NCBI GenBank assembly: GCA_003194525.1 | Contig: NBIV01000001.1 | Coordinates: 248,001-312,000 of the forward strand | Reading direction: 5' to 3' | DNA length: 64,000 nucleotides | Origin: Gracilariopsis chorda | Taxonomy: Eukaryota > Rhodophyta > Florideophyceae > Gracilariales > Gracilariaceae | The notes under the pieces: model-generated | What the model saw: only the letters and a program-made list of their open reading frames with translations | What the model was told of the DNA's origin: nothing | Databases searched by the model: none | Shown: positions 39,300-50,306 of the stretch, piece after piece | Layout of the letters: every line of letters starts with the position of its first letter | Numbering within the stretch: position 1 is the first letter of the stretch | Made by a program: the position numbers and the translations under genes

Positions 39300-40766
39300 A
39301 TGACTGATTTAGCCAATGAATTTCTCGATGACATCGAGTCTTCCGGCGAAGAACGAGAGAGTGGAGAACTACAACCCATAAAGCATGAAATGCTGAAGGA
39401 CGAGAGATCAAAGGATGATATGAACAGTGAAGATCTTATGAACATAACCCGTGCTTCAGATGATAAAGATTCCGTGTCCCATATATCAAAGGGAACTGCA
39501 AATCAAGTCCGTTCTCTGCTCGAGGAGATAAATGAGTGTCGAGACTCCGAGAAGGTACAGAGCAGTTTGCTGGTTCGATGTGCACCAGCCATTGCGGCCG
39601 TTGACGAACAGATTAAAACACTGCTCTTGTCTCTTCGAAAGGCATACGCCCCTCGTTTCCCAGAGCTGGAGACATTCATTTTTGATCCTGTCGACTACGC
39701 CCGTGTTGCAAGGCTAACTGTAACAGCAGAAGATCTTTCTAAGATAGACCTGCGAAGCATTTTACCCTCTGGAACGGCGATTACTGTACAGCTAACGGCC
39801 TCTTCATCTACAGGACGGATGCTCAAGAAAGATGAACTTCAATTGGTTTTGGGATTATGCGAAGACCTGCTTAGACTAGACGAATGGAGAACAGAGTTAT
39901 TGCGCCAGGTTGAACTTAATGCGGGTCATCTTGCCCCAAACCTCGTCGCTATTACAGGAGGAGCGGTAGCAGCAAAACTAATAGGATACGCTGGTGGGCT
40001 AAGAGAGCTCGCTCAGATGCCTGGTTCAAATGTTAAACTACTTGGGAAACAAAGGAAGTCTTTGCAAGGAACCTCAACAGCGACAACACGGATTCACGAA
40101 GGTACCATTCATACCTGTCCACTGGTGACTAGTCTACCGAAGCAATATCGTTCAAAAGCTGGAGATGTAACCGCGTGTAAAGCCGTTCTAGCGGCTCGGG
40201 TTGATCTTGGGGGTGGTAGCCATGACGGATCTGTGGGGCAGGCCTTCAGAGAGAATCTTGAAGCAAAGTTCGATAAATGGATGGAACCTCCACCCGCAAG
40301 AACACTGAAGCCCTTACCAATACCTGGCGATGAAGCAAAAAAGAGACACCGCGGAGGCAAACGAGCACGGAAGGAAAAGGAACGGCTAGGAATTACTGAA
40401 ATGCGGCGCTTGGCCAACCGCGTCGCTTTTGGAGAACAAGAGCAGGAGGGGGATCTTGAAGGAGAAGGCGTAGGTATGTTGGGCGCTGATGGTTCCAAGA
40501 CCCTTCGGGTAAAGCCAAAGAAGTCTTTATCAGTTTCCATGGCAGCAAAGCGGCGATTAGACAAACAAAAGAAGAAAGATGTCCGAAGCGAAGCTGAAAA
40601 ACTTGGTCTTTCCGGAGGAGCAGCTGTCAATTCGGGGACGGAAATCCAACTAGCCGCCACACCCTCATTTGCAGCTGTGAAGCCATCGTCAGAGTCAAGT
40701 TACTTCGGAGCAGCAAGACCATTTCATTTTGCCAAGAAACGCAAAATAAGTCCCCAAGAGAAGTAG
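39300..40766 (+). CDS. PRP31: U4/U6 snRNP protein Prp31
   Basis: The 488-residue nuclear protein bridges U4/U6 and U5 snRNPs in the tri-snRNP. The start is the ATG at 39300 (MTDLANEFLDDIESS), which gives the canonical N-terminus; the 22 upstream codons are hydrophobic leader translation. An acidic N-terminal region and NOSIC-like helices (FDPVDYARVARLTVTAEDLS) precede the Nop domain: LAPNLVAITGGAVAAKLIGY, GGLRELAQMPGSNVKLLGKQ, and TCPLVTSLPKQYRSKAGDVT. The Prp31 C-terminal domain follows (GITEMRRLANRVAFGE). Length matches yeast and human Prp31 (about 495). No intron is seen. Confidence 0.95.
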   Translation: MTDLANEFLDDIESSGEERESGELQPIKHEMLKDERSKDDMNSEDLMNITRASDDKDSVSHISKGTANQVRSLLEEINECRDSEKVQSSLLVRCAPAIAAVDEQIKTLLLSLRKAYAPRFPELETFIFDPVDYARVARLTVTAEDLSKIDLRSILPSGTAITVQLTASSSTGRMLKKDELQLVLGLCEDLLRLDEWRTELLRQVELNAGHLAPNLVAITGGAVAAKLIGYAGGLRELAQMPGSNVKLLGKQRKSLQGTSTATTRIHEGTIHTCPLVTSLPKQYRSKAGDVTACKAVLAARVDLGGGSHDGSVGQAFRENLEAKFDKWMEPPPARTLKPLPIPGDEAKKRHRGGKRARKEKERLGITEMRRLANRVAFGEQEQEGDLEGEGVGMLGADGSKTLRVKPKKSLSVSMAAKRRLDKQKKKDVRSEAEKLGLSGGAAVNSGTEIQLAATPSFAAVKPSSESSYFGAARPFHFAKKRKISPQEK

Positions 40767-41004
40767 CGTAAATCACACACTGAGCCCCGAATCAACCTCA
40801 CATATCTCCTCCAAGAATTCAAGCTTGAACAGATTTTGATGTTCTACATCCAAAGCCCTACGCCGAGACTCACGCGGAAACGGCGGTAGCTTGTTATATA
40901 GCTTTACAAGAAAGAAAGTATGCGAACAGGCCTCACAGTTCTTATTGTTGCCAGATTTTTGTGCACATGCTCTTGTTGTACAGAACCAGCGTTCTCGCAA
41001 CAAA

Positions 41005-41505
41005 TCAGCCCCTTGCCTTTTCTGATAGTTCGGCGCCCTTCTCTTCTTCCATTTCTACCGCACCTAATTTCCCGGCTCTCATCATTTCTTCTGTGGGCGC
41101 TGGTGGAAGGAAATTTCCTAATGGTTGAGAAGGATCCCAGCCCAATGGCGCCGAAAGAGACGCACTGATCTTTGAGCCGTAACTGATAACCTCATCTACA
41201 TCAATGGGACGCTTGTTCGCACGCTTGAACGCCGCGAGACGTGGTTTGGCTTCATCCAAGGAGTTCTGAAGTACAGACTCAGCAGCCCGAAGGTTTGCTC
41301 CTAAATGAGCAATTTTCGCATCTTCAACGCTGTTCGCTTTGCGCAGTTCCTCAATTATCCCATGTAATCGTTGATGCTCCAAAACTTGGGAGAGAAAATG
41401 TCTTGTTAGGGAGACATAAAGGTACACAAAAAGAAGTGAAACTGAATCCTTACCTTGCTCCATCACACTGTGAAATGATTTCACTTGGGTGACAAGCTTC
41501 TCCAT
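41005..41505 (-). CDS. MED4: Mediator complex subunit 4, two exons
   Basis: MED4 is a middle-module subunit of the transcriptional Mediator complex. Exon 1 (41454-41505) starts MEKLVTQVKSFHSVMEQ. A 69 bp intron (41385-41453; GTAAGG to CCCAAG) is in frame and open but interrupts the match. Exon 2 (41005-41384) gives VLEHQRLHGIIEELRKA, a coiled-coil, then DVDEVISYGSKISASLSAPL and GWDPSQPLGNFLPPAPTEEM. The YGSKIS-to-APLGW and P-T-E-E-M-R blocks are the MED4 signature. At 143 residues it is short for the family, and the frame is open upstream of the ATG (AGI-like acidic codons after a CAG), so a further 5' exon is possible. Confidence 0.85.
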   Translation of the reverse strand: MEKLVTQVKSFHSVMEQGKDSVSLLFVYLYVSLTRHFLSQVLEHQRLHGIIEELRKANSVEDAKIAHLGANLRAAESVLQNSLDEAKPRLAAFKRANKRPIDVDEVISYGSKISASLSAPLGWDPSQPLGNFLPPAPTEEMMRAGKLGAVEMEEEKGAELSEKARG

Positions 41506-42468
41506 TATTTGCACGCTCTCTTGCGTGGGATCACGTTTGGTGTCCTTGATGCGTTTACCATCATCACTTGCTGTTGATCTGTTTCAGTTGAAGAGCAATG
41601 CCACCGAGTCGTATTACAACATAAAGACACAGGACTCGTCAGTACACCGTAGCGAAAGCATCGAGTCTATGAAGATGGGAAGTCACACAACACACATGGA
41701 CTTGAGCAAGTTCGCCTGAGCAACAAATAGACTGCTTATCAAAGAACGGCATTCTCGGAGTTCATCCCTGGCCCGGTCCCGAATCGGAACGTTACTGGCG
41801 TGATTGTGCTGCACCATCGGGAGCGGAGGTCTTTTTCGCTGGTTGTTAGAAAAAGTTGAAGCTGGAGCTTTGCTCCGACGCCCAGGCTCTGCCGCTGACC
41901 AGAATCTTTCTGAGGCAACATGTGTGTACTGTACGAACAGTAACCGTCGGATACTCTACTAGGGTATTCTAGGGACACGTTCGTATCCGTGGTGTCTACG
42001 TCAGTGGAAGGCTGTGGGGATCATCTTGTCGACTCTTCAAAAATCACTCAGCCACGTAGGAGCACGGTCGTACCCTTGCTGATAAATCGTTTTTAGGCGC
42101 ATGAAGGAAAATAGTCAGTGATCATCACTGATTATTTTAATAAAAATTAAAATTATTGATTAGAATAACCGCGTCAAAGTGTTCTGAAAGTTGATTCGGG
42201 CTTGTGTCACTTTGATTCCTCTTCGGAACCTCAACAGAGCTTTCGAAAGACAAAGCTTCTCTGCAGATAATGAGTTCCCTTGAAGCAGAATCAATTCTAA
42301 GAGGATGTCTTCACATGATGGGAGCTGGAATGCCTTTTTCTCGCGGGAGCGATACCACTGCAAGCGGAGCATGCATAGATATGCCTACCTCCCCACTATC
42401 TACCATCTACATGGAAAAGGGAACGTGAATCATCCAATATATAACCCATACATTTGTGCACTTTAATA
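41506..42468. other. Intergenic region without a supported gene
   Basis: A 70-codon ATG frame on minus at 42160-42372 (SREKKAFQLPSCEDILLELI) is isolated and unrecognised. An AT-rich patch lies near 42125-42165. Nothing else is evident. Confidence 0.4.
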
Positions 42469-44355
42469 TCAGCAACCATCTGGACAGTAGTCATCGTCGC
42501 TTTCTGGTATGGATAATGTTGATTCGCTCTCCTTTTGTTTGGATCCGCGGAGAGACCACGATTCATGACCCATCATCATAGATATCTTGGGATGATGAAT
42601 GAGCCTGGAGGGAGACAAACTGTGCCTCTTCTCAATAAATCGAGTATACTCATCCTCGTAGTACTCCGTGGAGGTGGAATTGATGGTCTCATCACTGTCT
42701 CGCTTCTTTCGGAATAATCCTGAGGTTGCAAACGCAAGCGAGGGAGACTGCGCGATACTGAACACGACTCGAGGATCAATGATGTCGACTGCTTTTTTGA
42801 TAGCGGCTAGTGTGAGCGGCTCAGAATTGGCGTGGCTGGACAGACTTGAAAATGAATAACTCTTTCGTTGACATACCTGTGGCGTAGATAGTTTCGGGCT
42901 TATGGGTTCGGTGTGACGCTCCGCTGTGAAAAGCGGCACAGTGTGACGGGAGTGAGCGGGCGATACAGACGGGGATGAGGGCGTTTGAGGTGGTTTGAAT
43001 GTGTACTTTGTTGGCGAAACGGGGTTTTGACACATCAAGTTGCGGCTCTTTTGAAAGGCCTCATGTACCGAGTAGAAACTTTCCACAGGTGTTATGAGCG
43101 GGGAACTGCAACGTGAGTGAGCGCGGAAAATGCCATCACTACTTTCAACGGACCTGACGGTGCACACATCCGAAAGCGATGCGGGCCGAATAGAGGAGTC
43201 TGATAGAAGTGAAGAGGCGGAAGTGGCATGTCCTAAGTGACTGTATCTTAAACGACGCTCTGCGGCGAGGGGTTGGGAGTTGTGGAGAGGGTGAGTGCTC
43301 TGTGAGTACGGTTCAAAGTTGGTTATTGACGTGGATGAAACTTCGTCACGTTCAGAAATACGCTCTTTGGAGCGAAGTTGGTGGTCGTCATCGGAGGCGT
43401 CTTGAAAGCGGGCATGCTCCAGATGGCCTTCGTAAAGGTCGGTTTCATCGGAAGGCGGCTCGTCTGTAGGACGAGAAGAAACAGACTTGTCCGAAGTGGA
43501 GATGTTTGATTGATGAGGGGTGCAACTTTGTTGAAATGAGGGTGGAATGTTCGGCAAGGAGTGTCGATGGTTGGGCTGAGTAGCAGAATTGATAATTGCA
43601 AGCAAGGCGGATACATGAGAATTATTATCAATATAATATACGGTGGAGTCCAGGCTGTCAGACGCGGAGTCTGAAGTGGAGCCGGTGTTGTCTGGGTGGG
43701 CTGTTACATAGGGCAAGGCTCCGAAATGGCGGGGATTGGTGACGACTGCAGACGGGGTTTGAGAGTGTTTTTGATTGTTTCGAGCGGCTTGTTTGGCGCG
43801 GAAGAGGTCGTACGAAGGCGGTCGTTTCACGTTATCTGTGGGTGATAAAGCGCGCTCTGCAAATCGTTGAGACGGCACGTCGACAAAATCGGCGACCGAG
43901 ACATGCGAATAAGGTGGACGATACTCTATGGGTGGTTGGCGTTCGGAATGGTGCGAAGGCGACGACAAAGGTGGATGCGAGCGTCGTTTACGGGCATGAA
44001 ACGGGTGGGGCCACGCTGGAAGATGCATGGTGCGGGAATTGAATAAAGGCGCAATGGATGTGTGTCTGGAACCATACGAGCGGGAAAAAGGCAACGAGAG
44101 CGGGGACACGCTCCTTCCGGCGGGGGGAGGCGTCGGGGTCGGACAGGGGTTTGACTCTTGTATGCGATTGCGGTAGACGGGTGGCACGGTGAACGGACGG
44201 CGCACGCGGTGGCAGACACGGCGTTGAACATGGCAGAGGAAGGACGGAAGTGCGTGACCTGGAAGTGCCAAGTGCCAAGCGGCGATTGATAAGCGCTCGA
44301 GAGATGGTGGCAGTGGGGCGGCGTCGGTACAGCGCGCGCCCCACGGCGCGCGCAT
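42469..44355 (-). CDS. Ser/Pro/His-rich hypothetical protein
   Basis: The minus frame is open for 628 codons from ATG 44355. A second ATG at 44028 (MHLPAWPHPFHARKRR) would give 519 residues and removes an Arg/Pro-rich stretch that looks like leader composition. The protein is mostly low-complexity, with many Ser, Pro, His and Thr. Islands with more ordinary composition include NNSHVSALLAIINSAT and EPLTLAAIKKAVDIIDPRVV then FSIAQSPSLAFATSGLFRKK near the C-terminus. No domain is recognised. Frequent SP and TP dipeptides suggest a phosphorylated disordered protein. The consistent open frame and shared promoter with the GATA-type gene make a real gene likely. Confidence 0.55.
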   Translation of the reverse strand: MRAPWGARCTDAAPLPPSLERLSIAAWHLALPGHALPSFLCHVQRRVCHRVRRPFTVPPVYRNRIQESNPCPTPTPPPAGRSVSPLSLPFSRSYGSRHTSIAPLFNSRTMHLPAWPHPFHARKRRSHPPLSSPSHHSERQPPIEYRPPYSHVSVADFVDVPSQRFAERALSPTDNVKRPPSYDLFRAKQAARNNQKHSQTPSAVVTNPRHFGALPYVTAHPDNTGSTSDSASDSLDSTVYYIDNNSHVSALLAIINSATQPNHRHSLPNIPPSFQQSCTPHQSNISTSDKSVSSRPTDEPPSDETDLYEGHLEHARFQDASDDDHQLRSKERISERDEVSSTSITNFEPYSQSTHPLHNSQPLAAERRLRYSHLGHATSASSLLSDSSIRPASLSDVCTVRSVESSDGIFRAHSRCSSPLITPVESFYSVHEAFQKSRNLMCQNPVSPTKYTFKPPQTPSSPSVSPAHSRHTVPLFTAERHTEPISPKLSTPQVCQRKSYSFSSLSSHANSEPLTLAAIKKAVDIIDPRVVFSIAQSPSLAFATSGLFRKKRDSDETINSTSTEYYEDEYTRFIEKRHSLSPSRLIHHPKISMMMGHESWSLRGSKQKESESTLSIPESDDDYCPDGC

Positions 44356-45600
44356 GTGGTGGGCGATACGGGCGCTGATTGGGCGAGGGGGCTCGGCGAT
44401 GGATGTGACGGTGGCGTGCAGCGAGCGCGGTTGTGCACGTCATTGGCGTGACGGGAGCGCATTAAGGCGGGTGGGCGGCGAGGCGGCGCATGTTGCAGCG
44501 CGGGGGAGGCGCGGCGGATGACTTGGCTGTCAGAGTTGACGTCCGCCGTTAAGGCGGCGCCAGTCACGCGTTGCGCGCCGTCAAGCACTGACGTAATGAC
44601 GTCACCAGCGGCGCGCTCGAGAGCGTCTGTCACAATGACATGTGTCCCGAGCGCCAGTGGAGGGCGTCGCTGATGTTGTGCAGCGATGACGCGTGGACAG
44701 CGATCGCGCGACTGAACACTTTGCTTACAGTTGTCAGGGCCGATGTGCACAGCCGCGCAGACACCGATCGATCGCGGGTGACTTGGTTCATCACGTTACA
44801 GTGCGCGTCTCGTGAAAAGGCAAATACTGCAAATTTACACACACTTAATAACGCACAGCACGCTCACGCCATCTGTTGTTTGCTGTCGAAAACGACCCAA
44901 CGCCGCCGACTCTCAGCAAACGCACGCCACGTGGACAGCGCCCAGCTCACACCGCACAGCCAGTCAGCGCTCGGCCCGCATCTCGCCGCCGGAGATGGGC
45001 GCACAGCAGCGACAGCGACGGCGAGAACACGCCACACCAACCAGTGAGCGCACAGCAAGCACGTGGTAACGGCGCTCCACGCGCCCTCCCAAATCCGTTC
45101 CACCGCGCCACGCCGCCAAAACTGAGCACGCCGCTCAAAGCGCTTGCAGTTTTTCCATTATTTTTCCCCACTCCCCACACCGCTCGACGTTGACGCTGCG
45201 CGCGCCCTTGCCGCCCCGCCGCCGGCCGCCGTCGCCCTTGCGAATGCGCGCTTTGCCCCCCACTTGTGTGCCACCCCTCCCCCCCCCCGCCCTCCAGCTT
45301 TTGAGCTACTTCTTCTTCTTCTTCTTACTGCCTTCCGCCCTCCACTAACTCCCAGCAATTCCCCCCAACTCCCCCCTGGCTGTATTTAGCTTCTATTCAC
45401 ACCCCATCCTTTCATACCGCCGTCCTCAGCCCTCCATCATTCTCCCCTCCACACCCCACGCACGCTTACACACCCGTCACCCCGCTTCCATTGTAGTCTG
45501 TGATCCTCACTCAGAAGCCCTTACCCACAGGGACGGGCTCGCGTCGCGCGGTGAATTCACTTTCCCCATTCACCTTCGCAACGTCTACCGCCGAGAACCC
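44356..45600. promoter_or_regulatory. GC-rich divergent promoter region with CRE-like sites
   Basis: About 1.2 kb lies between the Ser-rich gene (minus) and the GATA-type gene (plus). It is CpG-dense. Open frames on both strands are compositional artefacts. A C/T-rich leader precedes the GATA gene from about 45270. Confidence 0.5.
44589..44604. promoter_or_regulatory. Tandem bZIP/CRE-like sites
   Basis: TGACGTAA (44589-44596) is followed directly by the palindromic CRE TGACGTCA (44597-44604). A further TTGACGTC lies near 44537. The cluster is 230 bp upstream of the Ser-rich gene's first ATG, a position that fits CREB/ATF-type control. Binding is inferred only from the consensus. Confidence 0.5.
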
Positions 45601-46949
45601 ATGGGTAAGGTAGCCGACCCCACACCCGTCTCAAATGCGTACACTGTCACAGTACAGAAACGCCCCTATGGCGCGCAGGTCCCGACGGTCCAAAGACCCT
45701 CTGCAACGCCTGTGGCGTGCGCTACAAGAAAGGAAAACTGCTCCTATTCAAAGATGACAACGGAAATCCCACCGCTATAATTCGCGACGATGCCGTTCCT
45801 TATCACGTTCCCCCCTTCTCCAAAAAGGCTTCCAAACGGCTCCCGTCCCCTTCGTCACAGCCCTCCTCACCAGACCTGTCTGCGAAGCGTTCCGCTATCC
45901 GTAAAGTTCCCAGCGAAGGTACTATTCTCCCCGTCTCGGGAAAGAAACCGCGTTCGCGCTCGCGCAGAGCGAATGCCGGTCAATTACCGGGCCGCTATGC
46001 AAACAAAACCCTTCCGGACACCATGTCTCATTTTCGATCCCCGGCTTCCTCCCCGAAGACAACACCCTCGTCCTCGCCTAGAAGAACACCTCGCAATGAC
46101 GGTATGTGAACACACCCACCTCCTCCCCCTTCTCGCGCATTCCCCAAAATGCTCTAATGCTAACTGATTTTTATTTTTGCTGTTTTCTGTCTCTTGTTCG
46201 CAGAGAATCGCGTTCCGCCGCTGCACGTTCCGCGTTTGTTTACGGTAAACGAACCGCCGCTGTCCAAGTTCATTGATCCGGAGCATGAGAGCATGTTTCC
46301 GGATATGGCCTGTTTGGGACTGGACTGCAGTCCACGCGCGAACAACACTGTACTGTTGCCGATGCCGATTGACGCCTCATCGGTTGAACAGTTCAGTTTT
46401 GCCTTTTCGGGCTGCAGTAACAGCCTCAAAATCGATGCCCCGGACCGCCGGGAGGCTCTACGAGGACTGGTGTTGGACCGCACGCGTAGGGTGTCTCGAG
46501 CATATGAAGCTACTGTTGTGGCCCTTGCACGCTTGTGTGAGCAAAGGCACCTTCGCGCAACGGCGAGAAACACCACCGTGAAACTATCTTGCGTGGATGA
46601 TTGTCGCAACTTTGTGCGCGCTTTTGCGCATGAACAATCGTCCGGTATCGGACTGGAGTATGACGGTATGGATGTGTGTGAAGAGACGACGCAGAGGATG
46701 AGCACAGGAATGGGCGTGGCGATGATGCTGCCTGAAAGAACGGCTCATTGCAATGCGGCCAATTGCTTCAAGGCGCTTATGGATAGTAGCGAACTGGAGG
46801 GCTTTGCTGAGGCTTGTATGGTGGAACTTTTGGCTGAGGACGTTATTGCGATGCTAGCGCAACAGGGTCATACGGATTTCGAGCTGGAGGCGGCATGTCG
46901 GATTGCTGATGCTCCTATGGCTTCCAAGGCGATTCCGACGCCGGCATGA
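45601..46949 (+). CDS. GATA-type zinc-finger-like transcription factor, three exons
   Basis: Predicted coding exons are 45601-45604, 45679-46101 and 46204-46949, giving 390 residues. The introns (74 and 102 bp) are GT-AG. Exon 2 opens GPDGPKTLCNACGVRYKKGK, the second half of a GATA finger with its C-N-A-C pair and basic arm. The first C-x2-C pair is not found in any upstream frame that splices to it, so the start at 45601 is tentative; the true first exon may be missed or the finger may be half-sized. The middle is Ser/Pro-rich with RSRSR-like basic clusters. Exon 3 encodes an unrecognised helical domain of about 245 residues (LSKFIDPEHESMFPDMACLG). It is divergent from the Ser-rich gene. Confidence 0.65.
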
Positions 46950-47664
46950 ACAAACATGGGGAAGGAAACCAAAACACTTATCTACTAATCGACAAGGGAT
47001 ACGCAGTTTGGGGGTGACGTAGTTGGGAGAGGGCTGATTGCCTGGTAATGAAGATGCGTGCAGACGTGGGGATAGACGAATATGATGAATTTATACTGTT
47101 GAACTGCTTGTTTGCTTGTAAACTCACTTGCGTGGAGAGGCGCTTTTTCATACTGATGTTGAGGCACGTTTGTTGTGCGGTTTTATCGGTTGTGTACATT
47201 GCTTGCTGGTCCTTGCTAGCGGCTATTTTCACTTTGGGAGTAGTGGGCAGTGGTAGTGCGAATGCGAGTTCGAGTTCGAGTGGGAGAGTAGGGGTTGAAT
47301 TTTGTCTAAGGGTCTCCTGCTCCGAGACGATGACCGCGGCCGGGAAAGGGCTGGAGCGTGCGAGGCGGTGGGGTTGGATGTCCCGGTCGTGAAAGCGTAC
47401 CGAATCCGGCAACACGGGGTCGGGTGTACGAAGCATGCGGGCGTAGCAACGGGGCGTGTAACTCGGACGTCGCTACGGCGGCGAGTGCGTCGGCGTGCAG
47501 CGAAAAGGCCCAGTACGCGGCCATGATGTCGAACAAGACGCTTGTGACGGCTGAGAATATTGAGAAGAAGTGCACGTCTGTGGATAGGTCGGTGAGCAGC
47601 TTTTGCAGCGCCGGCGCTAGATTTGGAAAGGTGTTGGAGACTAGAAGCGAGACGAGCGCTTTTC
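46950..47664. other. Convergent intergenic region with possible extra exon
   Basis: Between the GATA-type gene and the small membrane-protein gene, a minus-strand frame near 47400-47570 encodes a hydrophobic stretch (SIFSAVTSVLFDIMAAYWAF). It could be a third exon of the gene at 47665-48069 if a GTGCCT donor and CCACAG acceptor are used. Otherwise nothing is supported. Confidence 0.35.
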
Positions 47665-48069
47665 TTAGCGGGGGGATGAGGCACTTATGAGAAGGATTAG
47701 GTAGAGAAGATCGAGAAATGACCAGAGAGAGGTGCCTACTGCGTAGGTTGATATGAAGGGTATGCGAGATGTTACATTGTCCCAACTCGCGTAGATTCCT
47801 GTTAGGGAGAGAAGTAATTGAACTATGCCTATGCTGCGACCTTCGAATAGATGAAGGACGGATATTAGTCTGTTTTGATTGTTTGTGGTTTGGAGTGGGG
47901 GTGGTGGCGGGGGTTAGATGGCTTTTTGTTGATGGGGGCAGCATTGGGGGTGGGTGGGGGTAGCTTACAAACCGAACCAGGAGAATAGCTGGACGTAGAG
48001 ACGGGACTTGAGTTGCGGTTGTTCGGGCTGCACTCGCGGTTGCTGTGGAGACGGAGGGTGTGGCTGCAT
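47665..48069 (-). CDS. Small multi-pass membrane protein, at least two exons
   Basis: Exon 1 (47969-48069) encodes MQPHPPSPQQPRVQPEQPQL then KSRLYVQLFSWFG. A 135 bp intron with GTAAGC donor and CGCAG acceptor joins it to exon 2 (47665-47833), which continues FIGIVQLLLSLTGIYASWDN and ISTYAVGTSLWSFLDLLYLI to a stop, 89 residues in all. Two hydrophobic helices separated by a short polar loop are clear. If the in-frame GTGCCT donor is used instead of the stop, a third helix downstream would be added, giving a MARVEL-like layout. The family is not recognised. Support comes from hydrophobic periodicity and consistent splice phases. Confidence 0.5.
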
Positions 48070-50306
48070 AGTCCGCGAAGAGGGGACGCGCTTGCGGTAT
48101 GGTGGGCGGGTACGAAGATAAAAGGCGGATGATCGGATGGTTGGCGACAGGCGGTTGAGGCTCACGCGATACTTGTTGCGTGCCACGTCTTTGTTGTTGT
48201 TGTTACGTATAGAAGGGCAGTGAGCGGGACGCGGCGTGGTGGGGAGCAAGGTGTGCTGCACGTTGGCCTTAACTCTACAACGTCGCGAAGCAAAGCTGTG
48301 GAAAGTGGGCGACGGCACTGATGAGCTGCGATGCAAACGAAGCAGATTTTTGGGTACACAGTGATAGATATCTATCAAGCGGGGGAGATCTGCTGGTGCG
48401 CTGGCCTATGTGGGAAGGTGGACATGTGTGCACGGTCGCCTACGTGCCATTGTGCATGGCAATGCTCCTTACCAGTTATGGCGGGTTACGAGATGCAACT
48501 TGTGTTGCGTCACATTGATCGGTGTGCGGGCGCGGACAGCTGGCGGGCATCCAGTAGCTGGCGGGATTCAGTACGAGCGCGCAGCTGTCCGCGAGCTGTT
48601 GCGTGAGCCGGGCGCTCTCTGTGTGCACCAGTAATTGCGCCATGTGGGTGAGAAGACGTTTGTCATGAGTAGACACCTTCTTGTACTTGATTCACAGCGT
48701 GATCAACGCTTGGGTCATTGGCGGCGCGGCTGGTCTCTTTAACGAGATGTTTGCGGACTATTTTTTTTTTTGTTCGTAATGCATGACCGTGGCTACGGTA
48801 CGTTTGTAGCGTTGGAAATCGAAGTTTGGTGTGCGCTTGTTAACAAATATGCAAGTTACAGTGGTGCGAATATGCATGCGGATCTTCTCGGACGTTACTG
48901 TCCGTGCTGAGTGCTGGTGGGGTTGTGCGTCATGCTTTTTGTTTCAAAGACGGCGTTGGTAGAGGGGTGTGCGTGGCTATGTAGATGATCTACTAGCATA
49001 CTGTACTGGTAAGGGCTGCTAGCGGATAGACACTTGTGTATCCGCCCGGATGCAATGTTGCCAAATGATTATTGTTTGAAGGTTTTGAAGCTTTCATACA
49101 CGCGTCAGAAACGGTGTTTTTGAATCAAAAGCTCTGTAGTAAATTAGACATATTTTACAAGCACATCTCTATTAAACCTACCTAGCAAAAACAACAGAAG
49201 CTTGAATTTTTGCTATACAAAAACAGGTTGCATAACTTATACGCACTACAAAAGGCGAAAAAACCCGATCAAAATAACTAAAATTAAAGGATAAGTTGAT
49301 TGTTTTGAGCTCATATGAGGTCAGCGGTCCAATAGACAAGTGTCTACTATAGTACAAGGGTGGCGTGTTAGGGCTGACAGACACTGTATATCGTTATGTT
49401 GTAGCGGTGAGTTGCGCCAGATTACAGAGCGGTATGGCGGTTGTGCTTCCATCATCATGGTGGGCACTATGTAAGCTGAGGTTATATACTGTATCTGGTG
49501 TTGTTGTATGAAGTGAGCTATGGGCGGTTGCGATTATGCGTTAGGGGCGTCGCGCATGCGCGCAAGCGATTACGTTAAACAGAAAAAGTTTTTCAGATGG
49601 CGATGCGCGAAGGTGAGGGGGGGTGGGGAGTGGCGGGTTTTCACGCTGAGCGAGGACGGTAGCGTGGCAAGCGTATGTGCGGAGCGCAGGTTGCGAAAGG
49701 GAGAATAAGTGGTATGCGAGAGGCGGTGAGTGCCCACGCAGGTGGACACGTTCTGGTCGGTTGTGCTCACTCGCGACGGCGGAGGGCGACGCTGAATTGA
49801 GGCGGCGACAAAGGTGGCCACAGCCACTGCGGCGGCGCTCACGTCGAGTGGAACGCGCCGGCGCTGGCGCGACAGCGCGCTGCACAACGTCGGCGCGGCA
49901 CTCGAGTGTGTGCGCGGCGGCTGTGCTGCCGACGGTTGTTGTCGCGCTGTGCACACACGCACGCGTGCCGTCTGTAACGACGCGCTCCGCAGCGCTGTCG
50001 TTCCACCACCCACTCGCGTTTGTTGCGTCGAGCCACAGCCCCCGACTGCGCTCCCTGCGCCTTTCTCCATTGCTCCCACTCCGGGAAACGCATGCCACCA
50101 CCCCCCCCCCTGTGGGTGCCGTGGGTGCTCCCCTACAAATACCGTCGTCTCACCACCAGCGCACCGCCTTCTGCTGCCCTCACCTCTCCACCGCCTCCTC
50201 CAACCCGTCTCCCCCACACCCAAACATCCTTCTCAGCCCCCCTTCATCCCCCCTTCATCCCCCCTTCATCCCCCCTTTCAGTCACACACATCCCGTCCCC
50301 GTCATC
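48070..50306. other. Long intergenic region without a supported gene
   Basis: This 2.2 kb holds short open frames, an AT-rich patch near 49070-49330 and a GC-rich CpG-dense block (about 49740-50080) that is probably the SERF promoter. Long overlapping frames on both strands in the GC-rich block are not credible. Confidence 0.5.
50237..50280 (+). repeat. 11 bp CCCCCCTTCAT tandem repeat in the SERF leader
   Basis: Three perfect 11 bp units and a degenerate fourth end about 27 bp before the SERF start codon. Confidence 0.85.

Noticed and set aside
41385-41453. In-frame reading through the MED4 intron
   Set aside because: The 69 bp insert is open, but it has canonical GTAAGG and CCCAAG ends and encodes an unrelated hydrophobic stretch inside a coiled-coil. 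An intron is more likely.
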